Assembly: GCA_032622095.1 (NCBI GenBank)
Contig: CP136067.1
Coordinates: forward strand, 93,980,707 to 94,044,706
DNA length: 64,000 nucleotides
Direction: 5' to 3'
Origin: Siphonodentalium dalli
Taxonomy: Eukaryota; Mollusca; Scaphopoda; Gadilida; Siphonodentaliidae
A program made the translations under genes and the position numbers. Below, piece after piece: positions 42,769-55,173 of this stretch. The notes beneath the pieces are model-generated. The model was not told the origin of the DNA, ran no database searches, and was given only the letters and a program-made list of their open reading frames with translations. The first letter of the stretch is position 1. The number at the start of each line of letters is the position of its first letter.

Positions 42769-44408
42769 ATCTGTCCGAAACTAGTTGTTTTATTTGTCTT
42801 TTTCAGACATTTAGACACCTGTTTTCTAACAAGATATGTGGAAGATTTGATGCTTGGTTGTTCCGTACAGTACTGATTGAAAGTACGGCGCACCGACTCG
42901 CAAGTTTCCTACGCGTTCTTTATTCAACAATAACATTTTTCTTTGTTAATTTCATACAACAACTAGTCGAAAGAGTTACTGTGATAACATGGTTTCCATA
43001 TTCGAACTTATTTGTTAAATGCGGTCGTATAAATCTGCTTTAATGGAGAGTATGTGTAGAACTATGTTTTGTAGCGTTATTTGTAAATTGGCGGTGATTC
43101 GGCTCACTCTTGGAAAGAAAAAAACTCGACGCGAAAACAAATGTAAAGATTTATTGTGGAAATAAACGACCATCAACTGAATTTATCAAACAGTCGACTT
43201 CAAATGATGAAAGTAAATATTCTTTTCAATATTCCAGAGCCCCACATAGAAGTTCCGTATAATTAATCGATTTTTTTGGCTTTCATCGCACTTTGCAAAG
43301 TAGTTGCGCATAAATATTCAACAGGAAGTCGCGTGTGTCCCACATTGTTGCCGTGAAATCACGTTCGTCCAGCTCAACGTAAACGTTTGTTGACAAGTTA
43401 AAAGGTCCTGATATATTAAATTAACGACTCCGATTTGATTACACTCGAATACGTGAACTTTTATGTGAATCAATTGTTGATGACAATGTTCTAAACTTTT
43501 GTTTTTAACTGCCAGTTTTCCTAATTTCGTTTCATTTTGAATGATTTTCTGTTTTCACGTTTGACAGTTAAGTGACCATGGGGCGATTCCATTCAATAGG
43601 CTCGGCTACAATGGGTAATGAAATTACAATGGGCAATGACGGGGTGTAAATACGCCAGGCTATGTTCCGTACACCTTGGCCGAGGTGGTGTTATTTCGAG
43701 TGTATTGTAAATTAATGTGATGTCACTTGTCCAGGTATGTTGTCGTGGGTGCAGTACGCTGTCCGATCGGGCGCGGACATTAATGGCTGACCCGTGTACA
43801 CGCCACGGTGTGTGCACTTTAAAGAACGCTACTGGAGTCACCATAGGGTTATCAAGTTACTCGGCCGTGGTAGAACCTGGACCAGTGCGTCTACAACCAG
43901 AATTTGGTTCCTGCACTGTAATATCTTCAGATACAGATACTGTGGTGTCGTTACCACAACTCTTGCCCGCCATGTCCTAGATCTACTTACATTGAGTTGG
44001 ATCCGTATCATTTGGCCGGCAAGTCCTTTTATCAGCGTTTGCTTCCTTCATTGTACGTCTTTATAGTTCGATCGGTCAGTTTCAAGTGTCGGGCCATTCA
44101 TTCGTGACCTTTGACATCTGTGTCAAAGTCACCGGCGTCAGACGGCGACAAAAAGATGCCACAATACTTTCCGAGCAAAGATCGGTTGTCAACTGAGAAA
44201 GCACATGGAAAATATTTATGTACCGTAATGGATTAATTTAATTGAATTTTTTATGATTTGTCATGTCATGATTATATAATATATAATTCTGAAATATATA
44301 ATTCAATTGGATGACCAGGGATGACACAGTCCTGGGAATCACTGTCCATGTAATATTCAACTTGATTAAAATATAATAGATATATTACTTCTACTAAATA
44401 GAGAGAGC
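42769..44408. other. Presumed PHF21A 5' flank
   Basis: This should hold the PHF21A 5' UTR and promoter. Parts are richer in GC and CpG than the surroundings (about 43330-44160). ORFs of 80-90 codons at 43593-44066 overlap on both strands with no family match, so they look like chance. The stretch 43577-43620 is a fragment of a repeat also present inverted at 52620-52690. No TATA box or RNA gene was seen. Confidence 0.35.
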
Positions 44409-46934
44409 TACCAGTTAGGCAACATCATTGCCACCAAATCATCAATCCCATGCCATGAGATCCAGATAGAAAACTCAGAGACGAACAACAGACTTGAGTT
44501 AGCAGCAGTAAAGATATGTTGCAAAAACAAACAGGAGCTTGTGGTTATTTCCATTTACAGACCGACAGACGACAACGCTGAGTACATTAAACACTTGTGT
44601 TAGGCCATAGCCAAGTTAGTCAAGCAAAACAGGCATGCCACCATCTGGAATGCAGGCGACACTAACCTCCCCGACATAAACTGGGAAAACCTAACAGTAG
44701 ATGGAAACCAATATCAGAAGGTCATCAATAATGTTTTCATCGAAACGATGCAAGACTGTGGAATGAAACAGATTGTCACCTTCCCAACACGAGGCAATAA
44801 CATCCTAGACACCTTCTTCACCAACAGACCATCGTTGATAAACCTATGTAAACCAGCTCCGGGATTAGGTGATCATGACATTGTCTTTGTGACATCAAAC
44901 ATCACAGCACAATACAAGGCACCAACAAGAAGGAAGATATATCTCTGGTCCAAGGCAGACTTGACTGAGTTATCTCTAGCAGCAAGGATCCAGACAGAAC
45001 ATTTCAGATCCAACTACTCAGTGAAAGACGATATTGAAACACTCTGGTCGGCTTTCAAGGACATCTGCATTCAACTTCTCCAGCTAGTACCATCCAAAAT
45101 GAGCACCACCAGATTCCATCAACCATGGATTAATGGAGAAATCAAGCGCCTGTCAAGAAAGAAACATCGGGCTTATAATAAAGCCAAAAAAACAGGGAAT
45201 AAACATGACTGGGAACGCTTCAAACAACTGAAAAATCAAAGTCGCAAACAATGCAAGGCAACCAAGTCCATATACATCATGGATCTAGTGACTGAAAACG
45301 ATGGGAGGAGAACATCAAAGAGACTATGGACTTACATCAAGAGTAAAAGGAAAGATAGTTCTGGAGTGTCACCACAGAAGAGAAGAGGAATTATATACAG
45401 CGACGCCAACACAAAGGCAGAGATACTCAATCAGCAATTTTCATCAGTATTCACCACAGAAGACACCACAAATATACCAGCTGAGCCCATCCCGGTGAAT
45501 AAAGTGGACGAAATAGTCGTCACCGAAAATGGAGTACTTAAATTGCTAAATAACATCAACATACATAAGGCCACTGGACCTGACGGTATTCCTGGACGAC
45601 TACTAAAAACAGTCGCTTCAGAAATTACACCAATGCTGACAAAACGCTTTCAATCCTCAATCAACCAATACAAGGGAAAATACCAACTGACTGGAAAGAG
45701 GCATATATCACTCCATTGTACAAGAAAGGAGATAAAACATCTGCATCAAACTACCGTCCAGTATCTTAAACATCAATCTGCAGCAAACTTCTAGAACATA
45801 TAAATTCACCACCATCTAATCAGTTATCTGGAATCAAACGACCAGTTAACAGACTTTCAACATGGTTTCAGAAAGAACAGATCATGTGAAACTCAACTTC
45901 TCTTGACGGTGGATGACTTAGCAAGAGGACTATTTAAAGGCGAACAGATCGACGCTGCACTACTCGACTTCTCCAAGGCATTCGACAAGGTACCGCATCA
46001 GAGATTACTACAAAAGTGCATAGGACATGGCATAAATGACAACATCTTGGAATGGATAAAGGATTTTCTCTCAAACAGAACCCAGAGAGTCATCTTAGAA
46101 GGTCATCTCTCCGAAGAAAAACCTGTAACATCAGGAGTACCACTAGGAACAGTTATGGGACCATTACTGTTCCTTATCTACATCAACGACCTTCCCAAAT
46201 GTGTGACAGCTACACCCCGCTTGTTTGCAGATGACTGCTTGTTGTACAGGACAGTAAAATCAAAAAAAGACGCTAAACTACTCCAGGAAGACCTTGACAA
46301 CCTTCAACTTTGGGAAAAGAAGTGGCAGATGGAATTCAATGCGGACAAATGCGAGATCATACGTATAACAAACAAAAGGAAACAAAATGTCTTGGAAACC
46401 CAGTACACCATTCATGGGAAACCACTACGATGTGTGAACTCTGCAAGGTACGGTATCTCGGTGTCAACATCAAGGAGGATGTTAGTTGGAATGACCATGT
46501 TTCTAAGATGTGTAAAAAGGCAAATTCTACAACAGCCTTCATTGGAAGAAACCTAACCAACTGCAGCCCCAACATCAAGGAGCAGTGTTACAATGCCATG
46601 GTGCGTTCAATAGTAGAGTACTCATCGACTGTATGGAACCCACACACAGCGGAAAACATCGAGAAACTGGAGAAAGTTCAACTGAGAGCAGCCAGAATGG
46701 TCCAGAACAACTACCAATGGAGGAGCAGCCCAAGAACGATGGTGAAAAACCTTGGATGGAAATCACTTGAAGAAAGACGAAAAGATGCCACCTTGTCTAT
46801 GTTCTTCAAGTGTATCAAAGGACTGGTCGTCACAAATCAAGCTACTCCACTCGTGAAGAGCAAAACCAACGCCAGATCACGAGGCCATAACCAGCGCTAC
46901 ACTCAGCATCATGTGCGAGTAGATGCGTATAAAT
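44409..46934 (+). mobile_element. CR1/L2-like non-LTR retrotransposon, 5'-truncated and frameshifted
   Basis: From about 44440 a frame resembles the end of an AP-type endonuclease (VISIYRPTDD; GDTNLPDINW), with a stop at 44600-44602. The 44748-45794 frame covers the linker and start of the reverse transcriptase (THRNKATGPDGIPGRLL-like block at about 45560). 45903-46440 holds RT core motifs LLDFSKAFDKVPH, SGVPLGTVMGPLLFLIYIND and catalytic FADD. 46430-46948 continues in another frame through the C-terminal RT region (SIVEYSSTVWNPHTAENI; RAARMVQNNY). At least two frameshifts and several stops make it inactive. The C-terminus is split at 46934 by a DNA element and resumes at 48463. Confidence 0.88.
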
Positions 46935-48462
46935 GGGTGAATATCTGAAAACTGTACAATTTGATGTTACTACCATTGGCCCTATAATTACAGAATTGTG
47001 TGCAACGGGAGCAAACCAAATAATATTTTTTCCAGGTGACGTCATATTTATAATGAATTTCAGGCAAAAACCTGGATCAATTTTGAGCTGTTGGATTTTT
47101 ACAGAGCCAACTTGGGGCCATGTCATGAAATTGCTGAATGTTACTTTTCAACATTCAACACTATATAGATCATTTTTTTCCTTATAATATAAGATAAATT
47201 CAACATATTCAATCTTATTTGAGTCCATGAAACATGAACATAACAACTATAGCTGGAAGATGGACTTTCTTCTTTCAAACTTTAAAATATAGACCACATT
47301 GCACCTGTTACCAATTTTTGTGTCACTCCTGTTACCAAGAGTATAACAAGGCATTACACTAGGGTGTAGAGTAGCCTTCTTGAGAAACCTGCCACCAGAG
47401 AGAAGTTCATTATATAGGTAATCCCAACAAAAGTTCAAAAGGCGGTGATTTGAAATCATTTCTGCAGACCGGAGCACATTGCTGAACAAATGAAGAGAGT
47501 ATGTTAATTGTTTGTCACTCCTGTTACCGCAATATCATTTCTTTCCATCATTTCCCATTTATCAGGAATATATGTTTTATATACTATATTGAGTCTTTTG
47601 TGCAAATCATAAGTCATTAGTTATCAAATCCTGGAACATTTTTCGAAATTTTCTATAAACTACCATATATGTCACTCCTGTTACTGTCACTCCTGCTACT
47701 TTTTTGGTAACAGGAGTGACAGTAACAGGAGTGACAGATATGTGCAACAAACAGTTATTGCCACCACCCCTTTTTTCTGGCTAGTGTTTGTCCATGTAGA
47801 TCAAGAAGATAGGAATTCAATATAATCCATTTAAAAAAACAAACTTATAACAACATTGTAAAAACCAGGTGTGTCACTCCTGTTACCAAAATGTCACTCC
47901 TGTTACCAATGTCACTCCTGTTACCAGCGCATATTTCCATTTTGCTAAAAAAAATACTCGTCCAACTGGTCCAAAGAAAACATTTATTATAATAATGGGA
48001 TTGATACAAAGTGTAGACACTTGTGCATATGTGATCAACTGAGAACTCTTGAGTTCATGGCCTACAGAGTAATCAGTTTTGCACTTTTATGCAAGAAATA
48101 TGCGAATTCACCCAGAGTATAGGGATTTTAAACATATTTACTATGATGAGCTTATTCAAGCTTAATTATTTCCTGGAAGTAACAAAAGGTAATAACAATA
48201 AATACATTTTAGTTGGGTGAAATGGCCGCACTTGGTGTAAGCTGATTGTTGTTTGTTAGTAACAGGAGTGACATGTTTTACTACCTACCTTGAGTGAGTC
48301 ATGTTGCCATGGCAATGGGAATAAAATTCCAGCATGCCGAAGCAAATCCTAATTCATGGTAAGTCATCAGGCTCAACATGAAAATGTTTTTTTATGTGAA
48401 TTTGAACTATGAATTTTGAGCAATGCAATCCTCCAAATTGTACAGTTTTCAGATATTCACCC
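46935..48462. mobile_element. 1.53-kb DNA element with 29-bp TIRs, AAAT TSD and clustered TGTCACTCCTGTTACC motifs
   Basis: The ends are perfect 29-bp inverted repeats starting GGGTGAATATCTGAAAACTG. AAAT occurs immediately outside both ends (46931-46934 and 48463-48466). Inside are about ten copies of TGTCACTCCTGTTACC or its reverse complement: near 47320, 47513, 47672-47690, 47706-47738 (inverted), 47875, 47890, 47908 and 48260. No transposase ORF is present, so it is non-autonomous. The 4-bp TSD does not match the TA, TTAA, 8-bp or 9-bp families nearby; the superfamily is not assigned. Confidence 0.85.
47280..48280. repeat. Dispersed direct/inverted TGTCACTCCTGTTACC motifs
   Basis: About ten copies in both orientations, all inside the 1.53-kb element. 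Some are adjacent (47672-47738) with an inverted pair around TTTTTTGG. Spacing is irregular, so this is not a satellite. Confidence 0.85.
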
Positions 48463-48770
48463 AAATACTCCTTCTTTCCGTCGGCCATACGGATGTGGAA
48501 CGCCCTATCTGAAGAGGCAGTGGCTTGCACCTCCCTGGAAGACTTTCAGAAGGAGATGCTCAAAACAGGCTACTGAGGATGACAGAACCGATTTTTTAAC
48601 TCCACTCATGATGATTTTACTTGTATTATACACAATCCTTATTTTAAATTCACCAATATTAGCTTTTAACGACATCCTCATCCGCCTGTGCGCACAAATG
48701 CGATAATATTCCTACAGAAGACTTCTGCAGGGAGTTGCATTTTATCGGAAGAAGAAGAAGAAGAACATCA
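48463..48770 (+). mobile_element. 3' end of the interrupted CR1/L2-like retrotransposon
   Basis: Sequence resumes exactly after the nested element. The frame reads YSFFPSAIRMWNAL-like, then EDFQKEMLK and TGA, the usual C-terminus of this retrotransposon group, here joined to AYK at 46930. It ends near a short GAA microsatellite (48749-48764), a typical tail. Removing the insertion and one TSD copy restores the frame, which shows the DNA element arrived later. Confidence 0.8.
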
Positions 48771-49309
48771 GATGTTGTTATTATGCATACCATCATCTGA
48801 TTGGCTAAAAACCACCCACCGTGATATATCACTAAAACGAACAATTCAATTTTTCGTTCGAAAAAAAAATACAATTACATGTACCTCTCCACATTTCGCA
48901 TGTGGCAATTAAGTAAATTTCTCTTAATGTGCTCGTTAGGTCAGATAAATTCTACCTTGTCGGAGTTGTACATAAATCGTAATTTTCCATCCATATATTC
49001 ACATTTTTGTCAGGCGGCGGGGAAAATTCAGTGACGTAATTCTACGAAAGCAGGAAGTTATCGATCCAGTTCCCTATTACACATTCCTTAATGAAAATTC
49101 ACAATCAAACTCCAGCACGAGTTATCTCCCATCGCTCCGCGGAGCTGGAACAATTTTGCAGACACTGGCTCAAAAATATACTTTCATATCTCAAGGTACC
49201 AACCACCCCTACTTGAAAAAATATATATATATTAGTTTGAGATGGTCATTCCTACATCATCTAGTTATGCGAAGGAGTTAAAATTTGTAGTTAGTTGTGT
49301 AATAGTAGA

Positions 49310-49634
49310 GCTGAAGGGGTCACTCTCACCAAAAAAAGTACTGAAGGGTACACAGGGTTTGAAAATGTGTTGAAGGGTACACAGGGTTTGTGATCGGCAC
49401 AAACACCATTACTTAAATTGTGTTTATGAAAGTCTGGCGCCCATTAGCAGTTTGTTTTCATTACATTTTGATATTCATTGGAACGTAAACAATTATTCTC
49501 TAACAGAAATCATGGCAGATACGAAGACTGAATGTCCTTGAGAATGACATTTCAAACCCTGTGTACCCTTCAGCACATTTTGAAAATCCTGTGTACCCTT
49601 CAGCACTTTTTTTGGTGAGAGTGACCTCTTCAGC
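49310..49634. mobile_element. Foldback element with 9-bp TSD (Mutator-like)
   Basis: The TIRs begin GCTGAAGRGGTCACTCTCACC and extend into repeated CTGAAGGGTACACAGGGTTT blocks, inverted at the two ends. AATAGTAGA occurs at 49301-49309 and again at 49635-49643. A 9-bp TSD is typical of Mutator-like elements. No ORF is present. Confidence 0.75.
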
Positions 49635-49643
49635 AATAGTAGA

Positions 49644-50880
49644 GCTAGTTTCAACACATCCGATGTCTGTTTACTCGCATCTGTAACCCCTATTATTCGG
49701 ATTATCACCGGTTGGCAACTCGTGAACGAAGTATTTATAGTAGAATACACCGATAACTACAAATACCTAGGAGTGGTTTTTAACGAAACGAACAAGTTTA
49801 GTGCAGCCGCCGAGACCCTGGCGCATTCTGGAGGTCGCGCACTGGGAGCTGTAATATCGAGAATTCATTCATTCAAAGACATTGGCATTGATACATATGA
49901 AAAACTATTTAATAATTGCGTCGTTCCTATTCTGGACTACTGTAGTGGTGTATGGGGGTTAAAACGTTCCATAGTATTGATATGGTACAAAACTGTGCGC
50001 TATGATATTTCCTCGGCGTGCACCGATTCGCACCTCTACCATCACTAAACGGGGAGATTGGATGGATAACTTCAACACACCGATGATGGTTAAGCATGGC
50101 AAGACTTTGGAATCGGCTGATAATGATGGACAATGGTCGAATTGCGAAAACTGTGTTTTTATGGGAACTCAAGACATGTTCAAAAGACAGTTGGGTATCG
50201 GCTGTGAGATCTGTACTAATTTCCAGTGACCAATTTCACGTATTTGCTAACAGGTTGGTTTGTGACCTAAATGAATGCAAAATTAACTTTAAAAAGTGTA
50301 ACCAGACCAATTGGCAAGCGGATGTAAATAGACTTGATAAATTAAGACTGTATAAAGACCTCAAAACGGAATATCTCACAGAAACATATGTAAAACTGAA
50401 CATTAGTAAAGGAGAACATTCAGTTGTTGCCACGATTTCGGTGCGTTATCCTGCCGCTACGTGTAGAGACCGGTCGATGGCGAAATGAAGACTTGGTCGA
50501 CCGAATATGTGTGTTCTGCCAATCAAAGTCTGTGGAAGACGAGCTCCATCTTTTTCTTCAGTGCAACGCATGGAATAATTTCCGGATGGATTTTTTTTTC
50601 GTAGTGCCAATTTCCACATCAATGGTGTGAATTCTCTGACTTATATGGCCAAACATTTATTCGATAACTTTCCGCGACAAACTGCTAAATTCCTGTTCCG
50701 TGCATTTGGAGAAAGACAGACATTAATAACGACGCCGCGAAATTAATTAATAATTATATTTATTTTGAAATAGAGTGACTTATAGGCCCTATGGGCCGGG
50801 TGTAATTGTCGATTATTGTTGTGTGTGTATACGGATTTATATATGTAACACAATGTCACTGTAATAAACAAATATTCAAT
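49644..50880 (+). mobile_element. Second non-LTR retrotransposon remnant (RT C-terminus)
   Basis: Frames at 49722-49980, 50096-50420 and 50424-50760 form the C-terminal part of a non-LTR RT protein: NYKYLGVVFNETNKF, NCVVPILDYCSGVWG, then a Cys motif CVFCQSKSVEDELHLFLQC and HLFDNFPRQTAKFLF. Frameshifts separate them. The 3' end at about 50865 is A-rich (AATAAACAAATATTCAATTCA). It differs clearly in sequence from the copy at 44.4 kb, so it is a different lineage. Confidence 0.78.
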
Positions 50881-50884
50881 TCAA

Positions 50885-51519
50885 TCTAATATATATTTTG
50901 GGACTTCTGTTTGTCTGTCTGTCTGTTTGCTATGGCCGGGAAAACTGTCGGACGGATTGAGCCCAAACTTCCTATCTTAAGGGTAAAATCCCAGATGGAA
51001 TGTCATCGCACCGCTTCTGAGAACGTCGGAGCACTCATTCTCCAATCCCCCACCACCGCAATGGGTAGTTCATGGGTTATCGCGTGATAGTTACAGAGCG
51101 TTCGTATCCGCAGTGTCGTTGATAAAGAGCGTGTATGTGTCCAGACATGAGCGTGTTGTGTCTGTGTCCAGACATGAGCGTGTTGTGTCTGTGTACAGAC
51201 ATGAGCGTGTTGTGTGATTCTGTGTTCGTACTTCGGGGTTCCTGGGAATGGGGGAAATTTTCATCGGGTCAGTTTTTCCGCCCGAGGTGACCTTCACCTT
51301 GAAACGGGTACCCACAAATGATCTAATATATATTTTGGGACTTCTGTCTGTTTGTTAGCTATGGCCGGGAAAACTGCTGGACGGATTTCGACGAAATTTT
51401 ATACCTACGGGTGATTTTGTCCGGGGACTGTTTTGGACGGGTCAAATCGTGACTCCGACCTGACCTTCAAAATGGTCAATTCAAGGTCAAAGCCCGGACG
51501 AAGTCGGGTCACCTGCTAG
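50885..51519 (+). mobile_element. Non-autonomous Helitron (with an inner second 5' end at 51322)
   Basis: The 5' end is A|TCTAATATATATTTTGGGA followed by GTCTGTCTGT. The 3' end has a short hairpin (CCCGGACGAAGTCGGG) about 8 nt before CTAG|T, with no TIR or TSD, as in Helitrons. The same 5' terminus recurs at 51322, so the element is two units sharing one 3' end or a 198-bp unit nested in a longer one. The middle has a triplicated roughly 30-bp repeat (GACATGAGCGTGTTGTGTCT). Confidence 0.72.
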
Positions 51520-51933
51520 TTCAATATAGATTGGATGTTTTTCTCCAAAATGCTGAAGAGTCCCAGATCTTTCACCTGAAAGAATATTCGAGTAACTAAC
51601 AGTTATTTTCTCTTTAAGTGGGTAAAGATAGAAACAATCTGAATACACCAGCATTTCAACAAAAAAAAACGGAATATGATGATATACACGACAGAATTGG
51701 GCGAATGTGTGTGTGGCATAAAAATTTGTATTCTGTAATTTCGTTCAAATCATCTGCCAATGTAAATCCAGATCACAAAATTTTTACTTGCCCAACTGGT
51801 CTTTATATAGTATAATAATATAATATAGTATACTGATTTAATATTATTAAATATTATTATATTTAACTATAAACAGTGATTCCTAGGGACTGTGATTGAC
51901 AGTTAAAATTAAGTATCCAAAGTTTTAGATACT

Positions 51934-52410
51934 TAAAGGTACTCAACCCGATAAAACTCCTCTCAATTACTATTTCAATGGCTTCGGGGGTCAAAAATAT
52001 TTGATTCGAGTCGAGGAAGTCATCCATCAAAGCTCAGATTTGTTAGATATCGATTTTAGAAATCTATTATTTTTCATTATCGGGAATACTATCTGGCCCA
52101 GAACTCAGTCAAAATTGCGTTAAAATTACCACTTGATTTTAGAGTTATTCATCCTTGTCTGTTTTAATAGATTTGGAGTACACATCCAGAGCAGATTACG
52201 GCAGTTATTGGTACTCATCTCGAGAACATAACAAATTTGAAAAATCAATATCTAATAACTCTGAGCTTTGTTTGATGGGTTCCTCGACTCGAATCAAATA
52301 TTTTTTGCCCCCAAAGCCAAAGAAATAGTAATATAGGACCCTCTGATCGGATTGTTGTTGTTGGAATCTGTTGAGATGGGGACCCTCTTTACGGGTTGAG
52401 TACCTTTAAT
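51934..52410. mobile_element. TTAA-type element (AGGTACTCAACCCG), copy 3, foldback
   Basis: Left TTAAAGGTACTCAACCCGAT, right GGGTTGAGTACCTTTAA. The arms carry inverted copies of the TTCGAGTCGAGGAA block, so this copy is a foldback. Confidence 0.72.
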
Positions 52411-52696
52411 CAAGGTGTTCTAAAATTAGGTATTTTGCTTGTTAGATAAAAGTCAAAATTCTCGTTTGTTTCATTGTGAATATCAGATATTTTTGCTTAT
52501 TTACTTAAGTCTTCGTCTGTTCGATTTGCCCAATGTGAGTTTTGTCAAATTTCCTTAAAAAAATTATGTTTTGTTTGCAGTTGTAACTGCTATTTTTAGA
52601 TTACTCTGGTCACCAAAAATCATTCCATTCACTTTTGCCCATGGTAATTTACCCATTGTAGTCCAGCGAAATGAATGGAATCGCCCCATGTGACCC

Positions 52697-52890
52697 TGAT
52701 CTATCGGATAGCTCAGTTGGTTTGTGGATCAACCTCTGGGCTAAACCTTCGACATGGTCGAGGGTTCTAATCCGACATAATAGCAGTCAGACTTTGTGTT
52801 ACCATCTGCATCCCCAGTACCATGGGCATCACAAATTAACCATCGATACCACGATCAGTGCTCTGAGAACGATTCCAGTTCCAGAAGAAA
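52697..52890 (+). mobile_element. tRNA-derived SINE, copy 2
   Basis: A box TAGCTCAGTTGG and B box GGGTTCTAATCC are near consensus. The body matches copy 1 through AGTGCTCTGAGAA. The head is too diverged to be a working tRNA. An A-box-only fragment may lie at 12650-12692. Confidence 0.75.
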
Positions 52891-54918
52891 TTTGATAAAC
52901 ACTTAATGGGCGAATTGCTTAAGGGGGAGGTCAAGCGAACAGTTTTGAATGGGGATTTCCATGCAAATCACTGGAGCAAAAGTTACAGCCCAAAAACTCT
53001 CGGGATCCAAATAAACATACGGGCACTCTTATTAAATATCAAGTAAAAATCCCCCACAAATCTATGCTGCTTTACATATTTGGGTGCCTGTAATTTGTTT
53101 TATTTCATTCCAAATGACTGCTTTTCATGTAAAAACCACTTCAATCAGGGGTGGGGGTGGGTGGGTGGCCTGAGGGGCAAAAAACAAGGTGTATGGAAGG
53201 ATTTTTTTCACCCCACTGTCCCATATGGAACATGCCATAGCTTAATGTCATCTCCACTAAGGCCCATATGAGGTCCCAGTAACATAAATGCAACCTCATG
53301 CAAATTTTTTACTGAAAACCTTTTGTGCCCTTATTTGACATTTGTAACAGATTAAAACATAGGATAAGAATTTATAACAGCAAAAACACCGTATTTGTTA
53401 CTGGGACCTCATATGGGCCTTAGTGGAGATGTTCCATATGGGACGGTGGGGTGACAAAATTTCTTCCCGACACCCTTTGGAAAGAAGCTTCGACAAATGT
53501 AAAACTGAAATAAATAAACTTGTCTTGATGTAAATACAGCCTAGATCATTGTGTGCATGGAAACAGAGTGATGAACTGTCTCAAACATTAATGTGACTAT
53601 CAATGGCTTGAATATAACTTTCATCACACTGTTCATCAGTTCATCAAGCCAATCAGTGAATTATTGGCATGTCTACCAACTCATATGATCTGTTACTCTC
53701 ACAACACCTAAATTTCCAAATCTGGCATAGTGACTGTTTGTGATTTATTATAACAGACATTGCTTCAGTAGACTAACAAAAGTTATAAGGCATAATGCTA
53801 GATAATGGGCTGGTTGACAGACTAATCGGAAAATGGTTAGAAATTATGGAATTGTGTTTATTGTGTACAATGACAGCTTCTGAAACAGGTTAAACTGTTA
53901 TTTGAACTAAGAGCATTCCCAGTCATATGAGTCAATATCAGTGGAGTTTTATGCTGTTTTAGACCAAATTTAGTTAAATTTGGGGGGGGGGGGGGGGTAG
54001 GTGTAAACAAATTTGGAGTAAAAGAATATTTTTTTTGCAGGTTTGGGGGTGGTGGGTCCCCGAAAATACCCAGATGCAAAAAAATGGCATACCTTCCTGC
54101 TATTTGTTTTACTACCCCTCCCCCCCCCCCACCCGCTTCAATATGATGTAAAATGGTTATTAACCCTCTGGACCTGTAACGCCAATATTTAGGTGCAAAC
54201 GAATGGTATCTATATCCTATAATACCGATATTTGGGTGCAGCGACAACATGAGTCGATAGCAAATTTATATATAGTACATGTATAACCAGCAGCAGACCC
54301 ACTGATTTATATTTACATGTATATGGCCCCCGCATATATCAGCATTTCCCATGGTGTGTATGGAATGGTTGACCGCTAGTATCGGATATAAAAATATGTG
54401 CATAGCATATAACCTACAAAAAAAGTTTATATTTTAAAGACCTATTATGTACTTATTCGGGTGCGTGAAACTAATAAGTTAGTATTCAGGTGCTATGCCA
54501 ACTGGAGGGAATATCGTCAACTTCACCAGGAGCAGTTATGGTGTGAAAGCTGACCATGTGGCATTTTAATGCGTGAATTGAGGCTTGAAAGATTGTAAAG
54601 GATGCTAATGGTACATTATTACTGAAAATCTTTCCCTGGAAAATTTCTGACGGAACAACTGACCACGTGGCATTGTTGGCATGGGTTGGGGACTGACCAT
54701 GTGGGATTGTTGACATTGGTTGAAATGCCATATACTAACGCCAGTTGTTTATACCTGACTTTAAACTTTTTGCATTGCAACAGTATGGTGGTCTATAGAG
54801 AAATTATATAGAATAACTTCAATAAACACCACTCATGTAGTACATTCGCATCATGCCAACTTTTTATTATCAGCCTGTGTTAACAAATCAGAATTTCTCC
54901 TCGGGCACCCATGCTACC
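52891..54918. other. Intergenic repeats, no gene recognised
   Basis: GGGTGGGTCCC-type low-complexity units (53140-53250, 53980-54130) and an inverted pair around CACTAAGGCCCATATGAGGT (53250-53290 and 53395-53440). Open frames at 53858-54250 derive from poly-G/poly-C tracts. Confidence 0.5.
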
Positions 54919-54922
54919 TTAA

Positions 54923-55169
54923 CCTTTTCATGACGCGATCAGCGCTGGTGCACCATTACAGATCCTGTGCCAGCGCATTCCCTTATATATGCAAGTCTAC
55001 CATAAGGAGCATCGCATATATAACAGAATGCACTGGCTTACAAGGTCAATGTAAATGCATTCTCTTATATATGCGAGGCTCACTATGGGAGACTCGCATA
55101 CATGTATATAACAGAATGCATTGGCACAGGGTTTTCACAAAATTCCAGAAAGCTCCGGTCATGGAAGGG
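54923..55169. mobile_element. TTAA double-hairpin MITE, diverged subfamily, copy 3
   Basis: TTAA at 54919-54922 and 55170-55173; two hairpins with CATTCYCTTATATATGC. A lone degenerate hairpin of the same kind is at 7886-7976. Confidence 0.78.
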
Positions 55170-55173
55170 TTAA

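Noticed and set aside
43593-44066. Overlapping ORFs of 83-90 codons upstream of PHF21A
   Set aside because: Open on both strands in GC-richer DNA, no start context or family motif.
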